DNA of 64,000 nt from Hahella sp. CCB-MM4 (lineage in GTDB: Bacteria; Pseudomonadota; Gammaproteobacteria; Pseudomonadales; Oleiphilaceae), in NCBI RefSeq assembly GCF_002260525.1, contig NZ_MRYI01000001.1:741317-805316 (forward strand), given 5' to 3'. Shown here piece after piece: positions 37,122-45,563 of the stretch. The translations under genes and the position numbers were made by a program. The stretch's first letter is position 1, and every line of letters begins with the position of its first letter. The notes below the pieces were generated by a model. That model had not been told where the DNA came from. It ran no database searches and saw only the letters and a program-made list of their open reading frames with translations.

Positions 37122-38204
37122 ATGGCATCCATCACAGTCAATCAGCTACATAAACGCTTCGACGATTTTGTTGCTGTCAGGAATTCCTCCTTCTCCATAG
37201 AAGACGGTGAATTCTTTGTCATCCTCGGCCCTTCAGGCTGTGGCAAAACCACATCACTTCGAATGATCGCCGGTCTCGAGCTTCCCACTTCGGGGGAAAT
37301 CAAACTGGGTGAAGACGAGGTGACCTACCAACGGGCATGTCATCGTGATATCGCCTTTATGTTCCAGATGTTCGCCTTATATCCGCATATGAATGTCCGC
37401 GGGAACATCTCTTTCCCGCTGAAATGTCAGGGTTATAAGCGCAGAGTCGTCCAGGAGAAAGTTCAGGAAGTTGCCCGCATCCTGCGCATAGAACACCTGC
37501 TGGACAGCAAGGTTTCGGGGCTTTCCAGTGGTGACCGTCAACGTGTGGCCCTGGGTCGTGCCATTATTCGCGAACCCAAAGCCTTCTTAATGGATGAACC
37601 CCTGGGGGCGCTGGATACGGAGTTCCGCCACCTGATGACCGTAGAACTACGGGAACTTCATAACCGCATGGGCGCAACCACCGTCTATGTGACCCACGAT
37701 CAATTGGAAGCCATGTCCATGGCGGACCGGATCATGGTCATGAACCACGGAGTTATCGAACAGGTGGATTCCCCACAGGAAATATATAACCGGCCCCAAA
37801 CCATGTTTGTCGCGGAATTCATCGGCGAACCGTCAATGAATTTCATCCGCTTCAAAGCGCCCCTGGCGAAAGGGGACAGCCAAATAAAACTAGGAAGTGC
37901 GGAAATTGCCATCCCCACGCTACACGAAAGCCAGGGGGAAACCGAATATGCATTGGGAGCACGGCCGGATCAGATCAGGCTTTCCGATAGCTCGCCCTTA
38001 AGAGGAAAGGTGTTGTCGGCAGAGTACTTTGGGTCCACCCAGGTTGTTACTCTGGAGACCCTGTACGGAAAACTCAAAGCCAGAACCGAATCCAGGATTC
38101 CTGCTACCTACGGTAGCCAGGTCGGTATCGAGTTCAACCCCGAAAAGCTGATTATCTTCAATACCGAATCCGGCAATGCACTAAAAAGCGATTACATGTC
38201 CTGA
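37122..38204 (+). CDS. ABC importer ATPase 1 (GlpS/UgpC-like) with altered signature motif
   Basis: A 360-residue ATPase: Walker A GPSGCGKTT, Q loop FMFQMFALYP, Walker B FLMDEPLGALD, the D and H loops (TVYVTHD), then a C-terminal OB/TOBE regulatory domain (about residues 240-355). The ABC signature reads LSSGDRQRVALG instead of LSGGQ, so the ATP site it contributes to may be weakened. With the second ATPase it forms a heterodimer, as GlpS/GlpT do in rhizobial glycerol importers, where most sugar importers use a homodimer. It is 91 bp after the DUF2160 gene and 10 bp before the partner. Confidence 0.9.
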   Translation: MASITVNQLHKRFDDFVAVRNSSFSIEDGEFFVILGPSGCGKTTSLRMIAGLELPTSGEIKLGEDEVTYQRACHRDIAFMFQMFALYPHMNVRGNISFPLKCQGYKRRVVQEKVQEVARILRIEHLLDSKVSGLSSGDRQRVALGRAIIREPKAFLMDEPLGALDTEFRHLMTVELRELHNRMGATTVYVTHDQLEAMSMADRIMVMNHGVIEQVDSPQEIYNRPQTMFVAEFIGEPSMNFIRFKAPLAKGDSQIKLGSAEIAIPTLHESQGETEYALGARPDQIRLSDSSPLRGKVLSAEYFGSTQVVTLETLYGKLKARTESRIPATYGSQVGIEFNPEKLIIFNTESGNALKSDYMS

Positions 38205-38214
38205 GGAAAATACT

Positions 38215-39222
38215 ATGGCTGCAGTTACTCTGGAAAACGTCTCCAAAAGCTTTGGCAAAATCTGCGCGGCGGACCAACACAATCTGGAAATTCGTCAGGG
38301 CGAATTCTTTGTGCTGCTTGGCCCTACAGGGGTCGGTAAAACCACATTGCTTCGTATGCTGGCAGGTCTTGATAAACCCGACCAGGGACGCATTCTGCTT
38401 GACGGCAAGGATGCTTCCAATATGGCACCCTACGAACGCGATCTGGCATTCGTGTTTCAGCAATACTCTTTGTATCCACACATGAATGTCTACGACAACC
38501 TAGCCTTCCCATTGCGCTCGCCAATTATCGGTCTGTCTGAATCAACTATTAAATGGCGGATCGAGAAAGTGGCTGAATTGTTGAAGATCTCCCATAAGCT
38601 GAAAAACAAAGCAACTGCATTATCCGGGGGAGAAATGCAGCGGGTAGCCATTGGACGCGCATTGGTACGAGAACCCAGTGTTTACCTGATGGACGAACCT
38701 CTATCCTCTCTCGATGCAAAATTACGGGCGGATCTGCGGATCGAACTCAAACGCATCCACGAAGAGCTGGGGGCGACATTTATCTACGTTACCCACGACC
38801 AGATCGAAGCTATGTCGCTGGCGGATCGAATCGGCATCATGAATAACGGCAAGCTGATGCAAATCGGTACGCCCCAGGAAATTTATGAAAATCCCAACTC
38901 CGTCTATGTCGCTCAACGCCTGGGACAGCCGGCAATCAACCTGTTACCGGTAGAGGCCCTGGCGGACCAATATCCGGAAAGTGCCACTACGATCGGCCTC
39001 AGGACTGAGAATATTCAATTGGATAAGTCCGGTTCGGGTGCATTCCAGGGCATGGTGGATTGGATTGAACATCTGGGAGACCAGAACAGATTACACGTCA
39101 AACTGGCCAGCGAAAAACTGGAAATATTGGCTTCTCCGGATTCCAGGCTTGCGGCTGGAGATGCTATCAGCCTGACATTGAAGGATCCTCTATTCTTCAA
39201 TTCCGAAGGGCATAGGATTTAA
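38215..39222 (+). CDS. ABC importer ATPase 2 (GlpT/UgpC-like)
   Basis: A 335-residue ATPase with a canonical core: Walker A GPTGVGKTTLL, Q loop FVFQQYSLYPH, signature LSGGEMQRVAIG, Walker B YLMDEPLSSLD, His switch in YVTHDQ. The C-terminal TOBE domain (about 235-330) is shorter than in MalK. GAGGA precedes ATG 38215. Partner of the preceding ATPase; one canonical and one altered signature would make an asymmetric nucleotide-binding pair. Confidence 0.92.
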   Translation: MAAVTLENVSKSFGKICAADQHNLEIRQGEFFVLLGPTGVGKTTLLRMLAGLDKPDQGRILLDGKDASNMAPYERDLAFVFQQYSLYPHMNVYDNLAFPLRSPIIGLSESTIKWRIEKVAELLKISHKLKNKATALSGGEMQRVAIGRALVREPSVYLMDEPLSSLDAKLRADLRIELKRIHEELGATFIYVTHDQIEAMSLADRIGIMNNGKLMQIGTPQEIYENPNSVYVAQRLGQPAINLLPVEALADQYPESATTIGLRTENIQLDKSGSGAFQGMVDWIEHLGDQNRLHVKLASEKLEILASPDSRLAAGDAISLTLKDPLFFNSEGHRI

Positions 39223-39320
39223 CGTAGTTTGACAGCGGCTGGATTTTCATAAAACAACGCAGGCGATTTCACCAGGTGCGACGCCTGCTAATAATAACCA
39301 ACGAGAGTGGAAGGTTCGCC

Positions 39321-40319
39321 ATGGCTCAACACCCGACACTAAGTGAATTCATTTATTGGGAGCAAGAGTCTCTATCTGCCGGCTACGCGGATATTGGTCA
39401 CATTCTATTCGCTATCAGCCTGGCATCTCGGGCTCTGCACCAAGACTTCAGTCATCTCGGTTTTTGCAGTGGAACTCAACTTTCGGGAGAAAGTCTTGAG
39501 GGAACTGAACGACGCCGGGAAGCGGACAACTATGCCGTCGCCCGATTCAAGGATATTCTCGAGGCCACAGGTAAAGTATGCGCTCTCACCACTCCGGATG
39601 AGAAGATCATTCCACTAAACTCACATCATGCCAGGAAGGGGGGCTATCTTGTCACACTGGACCCCATTGATGGCTCCCGCAATCTTGATGTCAATATTGC
39701 CAGCGGCACTATATTCTCCATTTACAAGAGACTTTCTCCTGTCGGAAGCCCAGTGGTCACTGGCGATTTTCTACAACCCGGACGCATGCAACTTGCCTCC
39801 GGTTATGTGATCTATGGTCCCGCCACGATTTTGCTTTATAGCCGTGGTTACGGTGTTAACGCCTTTACCCTGGATTCCCAGGCCAACCAGTTTTACCTCA
39901 CCCAGGACAATATCCGCTATCCAAAAGACCACACATTTTATTCCATTAACGAAAATGCCGAGCAGAAATTGGAGCCCGGCCTGCAGCAGTATATAAATTA
40001 TTGCAGGGAGAGCGACCCGGCAACAGGACGCCCCTACAAACCCCGCTATACAGGTAGTCTGGTAACTGACTTTCATCGCAACCTGATGAAAGGCGGGATC
40101 TATATGTATCCCTCTTATATGGATCATCCTAACGGTAAGCTACATCTGCTGTTCCAGTGCAATCCTCTGGCCTTTCTGGCAGAACAGGCTGGCGGCAAGG
40201 CCAGTAACGGGAAAACATCTATCCTTGAATTACAACCGTTGGAAGTAGGACAGCAAGCCCCCCTGCTTATAGGGTCAGAGGGCATGGTCAGAAAAGCCGA
40301 AGAGTTTATCGCCGGATAA
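39321..40319 (+). CDS. fbp: Class 1 fructose-1,6-bisphosphatase
   Basis: A 332-residue enzyme that hydrolyses fructose-1,6-bisphosphate to fructose-6-phosphate, the committed step of gluconeogenesis. The metal-binding motif is LDPIDGSRNLDVNIASGTIF; the substrate region includes YTGSLVTDFHRNLMKGGIYMYP and GKLHLLFQCNPLAFLAEQAGG. ATG at 39321 with GGAAGG upstream is preferred over an earlier in-frame start at 39276. It lies 98 bp after the last ABC gene on the same strand and ends the operon. Its place here implies that the imported compound enters as a triose phosphate and is pushed up to hexose phosphate. Confidence 0.94.
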   Translation: MAQHPTLSEFIYWEQESLSAGYADIGHILFAISLASRALHQDFSHLGFCSGTQLSGESLEGTERRREADNYAVARFKDILEATGKVCALTTPDEKIIPLNSHHARKGGYLVTLDPIDGSRNLDVNIASGTIFSIYKRLSPVGSPVVTGDFLQPGRMQLASGYVIYGPATILLYSRGYGVNAFTLDSQANQFYLTQDNIRYPKDHTFYSINENAEQKLEPGLQQYINYCRESDPATGRPYKPRYTGSLVTDFHRNLMKGGIYMYPSYMDHPNGKLHLLFQCNPLAFLAEQAGGKASNGKTSILELQPLEVGQQAPLLIGSEGMVRKAEEFIAG

Positions 40320-40329
40320 ATATTGAATC

Positions 40330-40367
40330 AGGGGCTGATGACTTTGCTTTTCCGCCCCTTTGTTTTT
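40330..40367 (+). terminator. Probable terminator after fbp
   Basis: A 6-bp stem (aggggc 40330-40335 with gcccct 40354-40359), long 18-base loop, then ttgttttt. Moderate quality, correctly placed 10 bp after the stop. Confidence 0.5.
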
Positions 40368-40753
40368 CTACCCTTTTGCTTTTCCACCTCTTTTTGTTTG
40401 CCTCCCTATAATTTCCCACCTTTCAGTCAGCACACCAAAATGTTTATTAAAAAATAATATAGCTAAACACCACTCTATTAATCCAAAATAATCTATGCCG
40501 AATAAATCGAATATACCTCTTAAATACAATCGCTTATATAAACACAATGAAATTTTTACACCTCTTTTTACAAATATCCACTTGTTTAATACTTTTGCAT
40601 AATGTTTACTAAATAAACGGAGAGAACGAAATCACTTAACAGTTTTTCTACTTCTCTCTAAGTGTAGAGGTAACGAGCAAGCACTTTAGTTTCAGAGGAA
40701 TTTAATCAACCTAGGGAATGCGCGACTGATAAATAAAATAAGAGGTTGGTGTC
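40368..40753 (+). promoter_or_regulatory. AT-rich upstream region of chemoreceptor 1 with GTTTA elements
   Basis: No gene is visible. It holds ctaaac at 40463 and a GTTTA-ctaaa-TAAAC inverted repeat at 40604-40618, about 135 bp before the chemoreceptor start. The latter matches the elements of the dhaKL/ABC region in its half-sites. Confidence 0.55.
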
Positions 40754-42979
40754 ATGCCTGATGCAACTATCAGCTACAACGATTCCATCGCAGGCTCAGT
40801 TTATGAAGCCAGCAATGAAATCCCAAAAAGATCAAGAACAAAGCCCGGTTTCCGCCTGAGTGTACGGATCAAGCTAATGTTGGCATTTACGGTTACGACA
40901 GCGATGACCATCGTGATTGCCACAGTGGCACTGGACACTCAACAAGCCTTTCGTAATCAACAAAGCACCACCCAAAGCCGATTGCTTCCCGCTATCTCTG
41001 CAGCAAAGTCATTGCAGGATGTCACCAGGAAGATTGTGGCCATTGGCCCGGAAATCGTTTCATCGAAGAGTGCAGAGGAGATCGAGTCCGCCATCAGCCT
41101 GTTACCGGAATATGGTCATCAGGCCCGGTCTCAAATTAATCAACTCCGGGTAAGTCTTGGTAAGGGTGCCAGCGGAGACGACTCCCAAACAGGAGCTATT
41201 TCAATTGACTCACGAAAGATAGATCAGATTGAGTCTCAAGCGACAAACCTGACCAGCACTTTGACCGACATGGCTGCTTATGTCACCGACATTGAGCAAC
41301 AGCTAATCGCCTACAAGGCCGAAGAGCAGAAAATCGAAAAATCCATCAGCAACATATTACAGCGCATCAAAGGCATTTCGGACACCACTCACCGGGACTC
41401 AAAAATATCGATCACGGATATCAGTGTCGCCATAGACCGTGGGGGCCAGCAAGCACAGGCTCAGGCGGCCCTTCGTAAACTGTCACAGGAAAAACTGGAC
41501 GTGTTTCGCTGGGTATTTTCATTGATGGATACCACCGGCGCACTGAGTGCGGGCATTCAACGTCTCAAGCTGGAATCCTCTCCGGAGGAAACATTGCAGG
41601 CTAAAGCCGGACTTTACCTGCTGACCAAGACATTACTGAGATCCCAGCGCGCAGCGATCCTGGACGAACATGCCGAATCCATCGCTGCGGACATAGAGGT
41701 TCTACGGAATCATTTTTCCCCCAATAGCGAGAACAGCCTGGTGGAGCTTTGGGCCGGCATCCTCGAAAAACGACAATCCCTGGCAACCCTGCTCTCTTCC
41801 AACGAATTACTCAGCAATCAGCTCAATAGCCGAGTCAAAGAAGCGGTGGACCAGAACATCGAGACTCTGAGAAATGAAGCTGACCATACCGATACAGTCA
41901 TAGAACAAGCCACCAGGACGATTTGGATAACTACCATCGCGGCCGTATTAACAGCCCTGTTGATAGGCATATTTTTTGTCCATATCAGCATCATCCGCAG
42001 AGTTGAAAAGCTGAATAACGTCATGGCGAGTCTGGCTGACGGCGATACAGAGGTTTGCCTTCCGAAGGCCAACAGGGACGAGATCGGCAGAATGGTTAAG
42101 GCTGTTGCGGTCTTCCGCAACAACATGATTGAAACCCGGCAAATGCGGGTGGACCTGGCTGATGATTTCAATCAACGGCTGGTATCCATACTGGACAAAG
42201 TTCAGAAGATGGTGGAGCAACTGAATATCGACGCAAGGTCCATGCAGGAGGCCGCGGCCAGCGCCTCACAAGGGTCCCAGAGTGTGACCTCCGCCATACA
42301 GCATACCAATGATAACGTCACTCAGGTTTCTGCAAGCACCCAGGAGCTCGCGTTATCGATCCGGGAAATTGAGCATCAGGTTACTGAGAGCGAAACCATG
42401 GTGTCCTGTGCCGTGGATGAGGCCAAGAGAAGCCACGCCAATCTCGTCGAACTCAACGAGGCAGCTTCCCGGGTGGAGGAGATGCTCACCATGATCAATG
42501 AGGTGTCCGAAAAAACCAATCTGCTGGCCCTTAATGCCGCCATCGAAGCAGCACGAGCCGGAGAGGCCGGACTAGGCTTCGCCGTGGTAGCTCATGAAGT
42601 CAAGAATCTGTCCAACGACACCTCCAACTCTGCCATGAAGATCAGGGAAATGGTGGCACAGATGCAGACAGCCAGCAGCAATGCCAATCATGCGGTTTCC
42701 ACCATCATCGACAAGGTCACTTTTATCGAGCAGGCATTCACCTCTGTGGCGGCAGCCGTGACAGAACAGGCTGCGGTAACAGACGGCATTGGACAAAACT
42801 CCTCGGAGGTCGTCAGCAGTATGCATACCGTCGCTGAGGGCATCCTGTCACTATCGCAAACCGTGGAACAAACCAACCGGCAAGCCAGGGAGGTCCAGGA
42901 TATGGCACTGGTGTTGACAGAGAATAACCGTGCCATTCGCCTCGAAGCCGATCGTTTTGTCCAATCCATGCTGACTTAG
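40754..42979 (+). CDS. Methyl-accepting chemotaxis protein 1, large helical ligand domain
   Basis: A 741-residue chemoreceptor. After a 35-residue cytoplasmic N terminus, helix 1 (about 41-62), a periplasmic region of about 325 residues predicted all-helical (many Gln, Ser, Leu, Glu; size fits a helical bimodular-type sensor), helix 2 (about 392-412), HAMP ([20 protein letters not shown]), and a signalling domain with the hairpin tip [19 protein letters not shown]. No C-terminal CheR pentapeptide. It signals to CheA/CheW to steer motility. The promoter has the GTTTA-type element of the DHA locus. Followed after 21 bp by two coupled small genes. Confidence 0.93.
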   Translation: MPDATISYNDSIAGSVYEASNEIPKRSRTKPGFRLSVRIKLMLAFTVTTAMTIVIATVALDTQQAFRNQQSTTQSRLLPAISAAKSLQDVTRKIVAIGPEIVSSKSAEEIESAISLLPEYGHQARSQINQLRVSLGKGASGDDSQTGAISIDSRKIDQIESQATNLTSTLTDMAAYVTDIEQQLIAYKAEEQKIEKSISNILQRIKGISDTTHRDSKISITDISVAIDRGGQQAQAQAALRKLSQEKLDVFRWVFSLMDTTGALSAGIQRLKLESSPEETLQAKAGLYLLTKTLLRSQRAAILDEHAESIAADIEVLRNHFSPNSENSLVELWAGILEKRQSLATLLSSNELLSNQLNSRVKEAVDQNIETLRNEADHTDTVIEQATRTIWITTIAAVLTALLIGIFFVHISIIRRVEKLNNVMASLADGDTEVCLPKANRDEIGRMVKAVAVFRNNMIETRQMRVDLADDFNQRLVSILDKVQKMVEQLNIDARSMQEAAASASQGSQSVTSAIQHTNDNVTQVSASTQELALSIREIEHQVTESETMVSCAVDEAKRSHANLVELNEAASRVEEMLTMINEVSEKTNLLALNAAIEAARAGEAGLGFAVVAHEVKNLSNDTSNSAMKIREMVAQMQTASSNANHAVSTIIDKVTFIEQAFTSVAAAVTEQAAVTDGIGQNSSEVVSSMHTVAEGILSLSQTVEQTNRQAREVQDMALVLTENNRAIRLEADRFVQSMLT

Positions 42980-43000
42980 CTGGAGCGGAGGACCAAGGCT

Positions 43001-43591
43001 ATGACCAACAACAACCAATTACACAGCCAGGAAGCTTCCATTGCCGTACTGAGTTTATTCACAGCCATGAACGCATACTATGATTCCCTGGACGCTATTG
43101 ACCTGTTAAAGGATTCAGGAGTATGGGCCGTTTCCCGATGGGAACCCTATATCGAAGATCCGGATTTCATCTCCCTGGACACCGCTGTCGACGTGGACGG
43201 CAAGCAGGTCGCGGATATCAGATTTGGAAACCCCACCTCGGACCATGCCGCCATTGGCGCGGTCTTTTTCAAGAAGTCGGGGCTGGATCTCTGCACCGTC
43301 CTTGGCATCAGTTTTAATCTCAAAATAAAGAGCTTTGCCAATGCCGGCGGACTGGCAGTAAAGCTTGTTTTCGATGGCGAACCTGCCAGTAATGCCCACG
43401 CAATACTGGATAACAGCGTATCCCTTAATGCCTGGCATCACATCAGGTTTTCACTGAGTGACTGCCCGGAACTGTCCAGCCCTCCCGTCACCCTGGTGAT
43501 TGAAATCATGCCGCTATGGAATTCCGACATGCGGGGAGTCCATTTTCAGCTGGACAACATTCAATTCAAGATTGGGAGGTACTCATCATGA
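43001..43591 (+). CDS. Unrecognised soluble protein, jelly-roll/carbohydrate-binding-like
   Basis: A 196-residue cytoplasmic protein without signal peptide or membrane helix. After a short helical N terminus, residues about 40-190 alternate short strands and end with VHFQLDNIQFKIG, the kind of closing strand seen in CBM-type beta-sandwich domains; NAWHHIRFSLSDC is similar to their central strands. This resemblance is by eye only. GGAGG precedes the ATG; it follows the chemoreceptor by 21 bp and its stop overlaps the next start as ATGA, so the three genes form one operon. An adaptor or ligand-binding accessory of the receptor is possible but not shown. Confidence 0.6.
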   Translation: MTNNNQLHSQEASIAVLSLFTAMNAYYDSLDAIDLLKDSGVWAVSRWEPYIEDPDFISLDTAVDVDGKQVADIRFGNPTSDHAAIGAVFFKKSGLDLCTVLGISFNLKIKSFANAGGLAVKLVFDGEPASNAHAILDNSVSLNAWHHIRFSLSDCPELSSPPVTLVIEIMPLWNSDMRGVHFQLDNIQFKIGRYSS

Positions 43592-43770
43592 CAACTCACA
43601 GCACACACGAATCTCTTTTTGGACGGTTATACCAGTCCAAACTGGAGCAACTGGACAAGGCACTTGCCTCTGATAATACCCTTCGTCAGCTGGTTCTGCA
43701 GGCAGAGGCTGAGGCCATTTCCCAGGAATTGAGACAGATGGCAGCGAGAGCTTCTGTCAGTACCGCCTGA
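43588..43770 (+). CDS. 60-residue helical protein coupled to the preceding gene
   Basis: A small acidic/helical protein (SKLEQLDKALASDNTLRQLV, then QAEAEAISQELRQMAA), with no hydrophobic segment and no recognised family. ATG 43588 overlaps the upstream TGA (ATGA); an in-frame longer start at 43516 lies inside the upstream gene and is not needed. It ends the chemoreceptor operon. Heptad-like spacing of Leu suggests a helical partner-binding peptide. Function unknown. Confidence 0.6.
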   Translation: MTTHSTHESLFGRLYQSKLEQLDKALASDNTLRQLVLQAEAEAISQELRQMAARASVSTA

Positions 43771-44324
43771 TTTCATTCAAGGCTGCGCACGACTCTCAGC
43801 GATGCTGGTGGCATTTGTTGGGAGTCGTCACCAATACCATCATGATGTTTACTATTTAGTTCATAAAACATTCATCACTTAACAATTGATTGCTAAATTC
43901 TTTTTAAAATATCGCCGCAGTCCAGGCAAATATACGACAAAACAGCTTGTTTATTTAGCTTATATATTGTTTACTTAACAACAGAAACTTAACAATAGTA
44001 CTTAACACCAATATCTAACAAAACAAAAACAAGAGACACGGTGAAAGACATGACAGAGCAGCTTGCCCTATTCTTCCCCTTACCTCCTCCGGATTTCGCT
44101 ACTCAACATCGGTAAATCCTCGCTGACCCCGATTGTCAGCCAGCTTCTTCAATTTTGATTGTGGCGTGTGAAGACACATGCCAGGGATCTCTGTCGCCCA
44201 AATTTATGGCGCACTGTCAGGAAAAACCTGGAGCTATGCAAACCAGGAGCATAAGAACAAACAGGAGACGGACTGCCGGTTAACTCAACTGTTAAACACA
44301 ACATCATCTCTAGAGGAAACTATT
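43771..44324 (+). promoter_or_regulatory. Long leader of the porin gene with GTTTA elements
   Basis: 554 bp without a convincing gene. gtttactatttag at 43847, gtttatttag at 43949 and gtttacttaac at 43969-43979 repeat the locus element, with further acttaac motifs to 44005. A possible 21-codon open frame at 44050-44115 (MTEQLALFFPLPPPD...) could be a leader peptide, unsupported otherwise. The frame of the porin extends upstream to 44178 but has no signal peptide there. Confidence 0.5.
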
Positions 44325-45368
44325 GTGAAGAAACATCTTAAAACAATAATGCTGGTGTCCGCAGCGGGTATGCTTCCCACCATAGCCGCAGCCCAATCTT
44401 TTGAAATCGGTAACGGATGGAACGCTGATCTCGGTCTACTCATTCAGGCTTTTGGAGAGAGCGTTGACGTCGATGGAGCCGACTCCCAGTTTCGTGTCAA
44501 ATCCGGCTTCGATCCTTCCAAACTTACCCTGGGATTAACCGCGCCTGAAGTCGACGGACTCACCGTCTCCGGTACCTATCAGGTCATCCAGACACTGAAT
44601 GATTCCGGCGGCGACCCCAACGCAACGTCTGTTCGTATTGCCGAACTTGCCGTCTCCGGGGATTTCGGCACGTTCAAAGCAGGACGCGGGTGGCAGATTA
44701 TGGGATCCAGCAGCCTGATCCATGATACCGGCAGCCTTCCAGGTGTAGGCGGACAATGTGGTTTTGACCGTAGCGGAGCCAATGGTGCCTGTGGCCGGAT
44801 TGGTTACGGCTATGTCTGGACGGATTTCGCGCCGGGCCTGCAATATGCCTCCAAGAGTTTTGGCGGTGTTTCCTTCCGTGCCGGTGTTTTTGAAGGCCAG
44901 TCAAAGACCGATCCCCGCTTTGAGGGAGAAATAAACTACAACTCCGATATGTTCGATCTATGGGCCAGCACCATGTCGGAAAGCTCAGATTCGGGCGACA
45001 TCAAGGCCTTCGATGTAGGCGGGGAGTTAAGGTTCGGTGACGCCGCCCTGACAGCCGCCTATACCAGCGGGGAAGGCATAGGTCGTGGCCTGCGCGGATT
45101 GAACATCGGCTCAGATACCACCTTCTACTATGTCGAAGGCGATTACACCATCGACAAAACCACTTTGGGGGTAAGCTACGGTGCCCGCGAAGAAGAGGGT
45201 GAAGCCGCACAGGACGAAGCCACTCTGGTCATGGCCTTCATTCATCATAAACTGACCGATAATGTCACTCTGGTAGCTGAATTCAATCAGGAGGAAGTCG
45301 AAGCTCAGGACGGTTCCACCACTTTGGATGCAAAATCCATTGCCCTGGGAGCTCAGTTGGTTTTCTAA
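44325..45368 (+). CDS. Outer-membrane porin
   Basis: A 347-residue beta-barrel porin. The GTG at 44325 (GAGGAA eight bases upstream) gives a clean signal peptide, KKHLKTIMLVSAAGMLPTIAAA, cut before QSFEIG. The mature part alternates amphipathic strands (TLGVSYGAREEEGE, VTLVAEFNQEEVE), has a turn-rich loop with two pairs of Cys (GQCGFDRSGANGACG, an uncommon feature in porins), and ends in the outer-membrane C-terminal Phe (ALGAQLVF) needed for BAM insertion. It probably admits the locus substrate to the periplasm; its leader carries the common GTTTA elements. Confidence 0.9.
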   Translation: MKKHLKTIMLVSAAGMLPTIAAAQSFEIGNGWNADLGLLIQAFGESVDVDGADSQFRVKSGFDPSKLTLGLTAPEVDGLTVSGTYQVIQTLNDSGGDPNATSVRIAELAVSGDFGTFKAGRGWQIMGSSSLIHDTGSLPGVGGQCGFDRSGANGACGRIGYGYVWTDFAPGLQYASKSFGGVSFRAGVFEGQSKTDPRFEGEINYNSDMFDLWASTMSESSDSGDIKAFDVGGELRFGDAALTAAYTSGEGIGRGLRGLNIGSDTTFYYVEGDYTIDKTTLGVSYGAREEEGEAAQDEATLVMAFIHHKLTDNVTLVAEFNQEEVEAQDGSTTLDAKSIALGAQLVF

Positions 45369-45389
45369 GGGTCTTCCTGCAGCCCTCTT

Positions 45390-45413
45390 GTGGTCAGGGA
45401 TGACCACCTTTTT
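45390..45413 (+). terminator. Terminator after the porin gene
   Basis: Stem gtggtc 45390-45395 with gaccac 45402-45407, loop agggat, then cttttt. The same stem-loop with paired changes occurs at 34802-34819. Confidence 0.8.
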
Positions 45414-45479
45414 CCCTTTCATTGCGGCCTTTCGACACTTCTATCAAACAACTACGAACACGCTCAATACCCTGAGCAC

Positions 45480-45506
45480 AAAAAATGGAGCTTCCTGCTC
45501 CATTTA
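45480..45506 (-). terminator. Terminator after the PilJ-like receptor gene
   Basis: 8-bp stem (aaatggag 45484-45491 with ctccattt 45499-45506); on the minus strand it is followed by six T. It lies about 60 bp past the receptor stop. Confidence 0.8.
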
Positions 45507-45563
45507 TTCCCGCTATCAATGATTGTTTCGTCTATCAACAAACATACTCGCTACCAACAATAT

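Noticed and set aside
33439..39222. Naming the importer a glycerol transporter outright
   Set aside because: The binding protein is much shorter than rhizobial GlpV and no glycerol kinase or dehydrogenase is near; only architecture supports it.
44178..44324. N-terminal extension of the porin frame
   Set aside because: It places about 50 polar residues before the signal peptide; the GTG at 44325 has a good Shine-Dalgarno.
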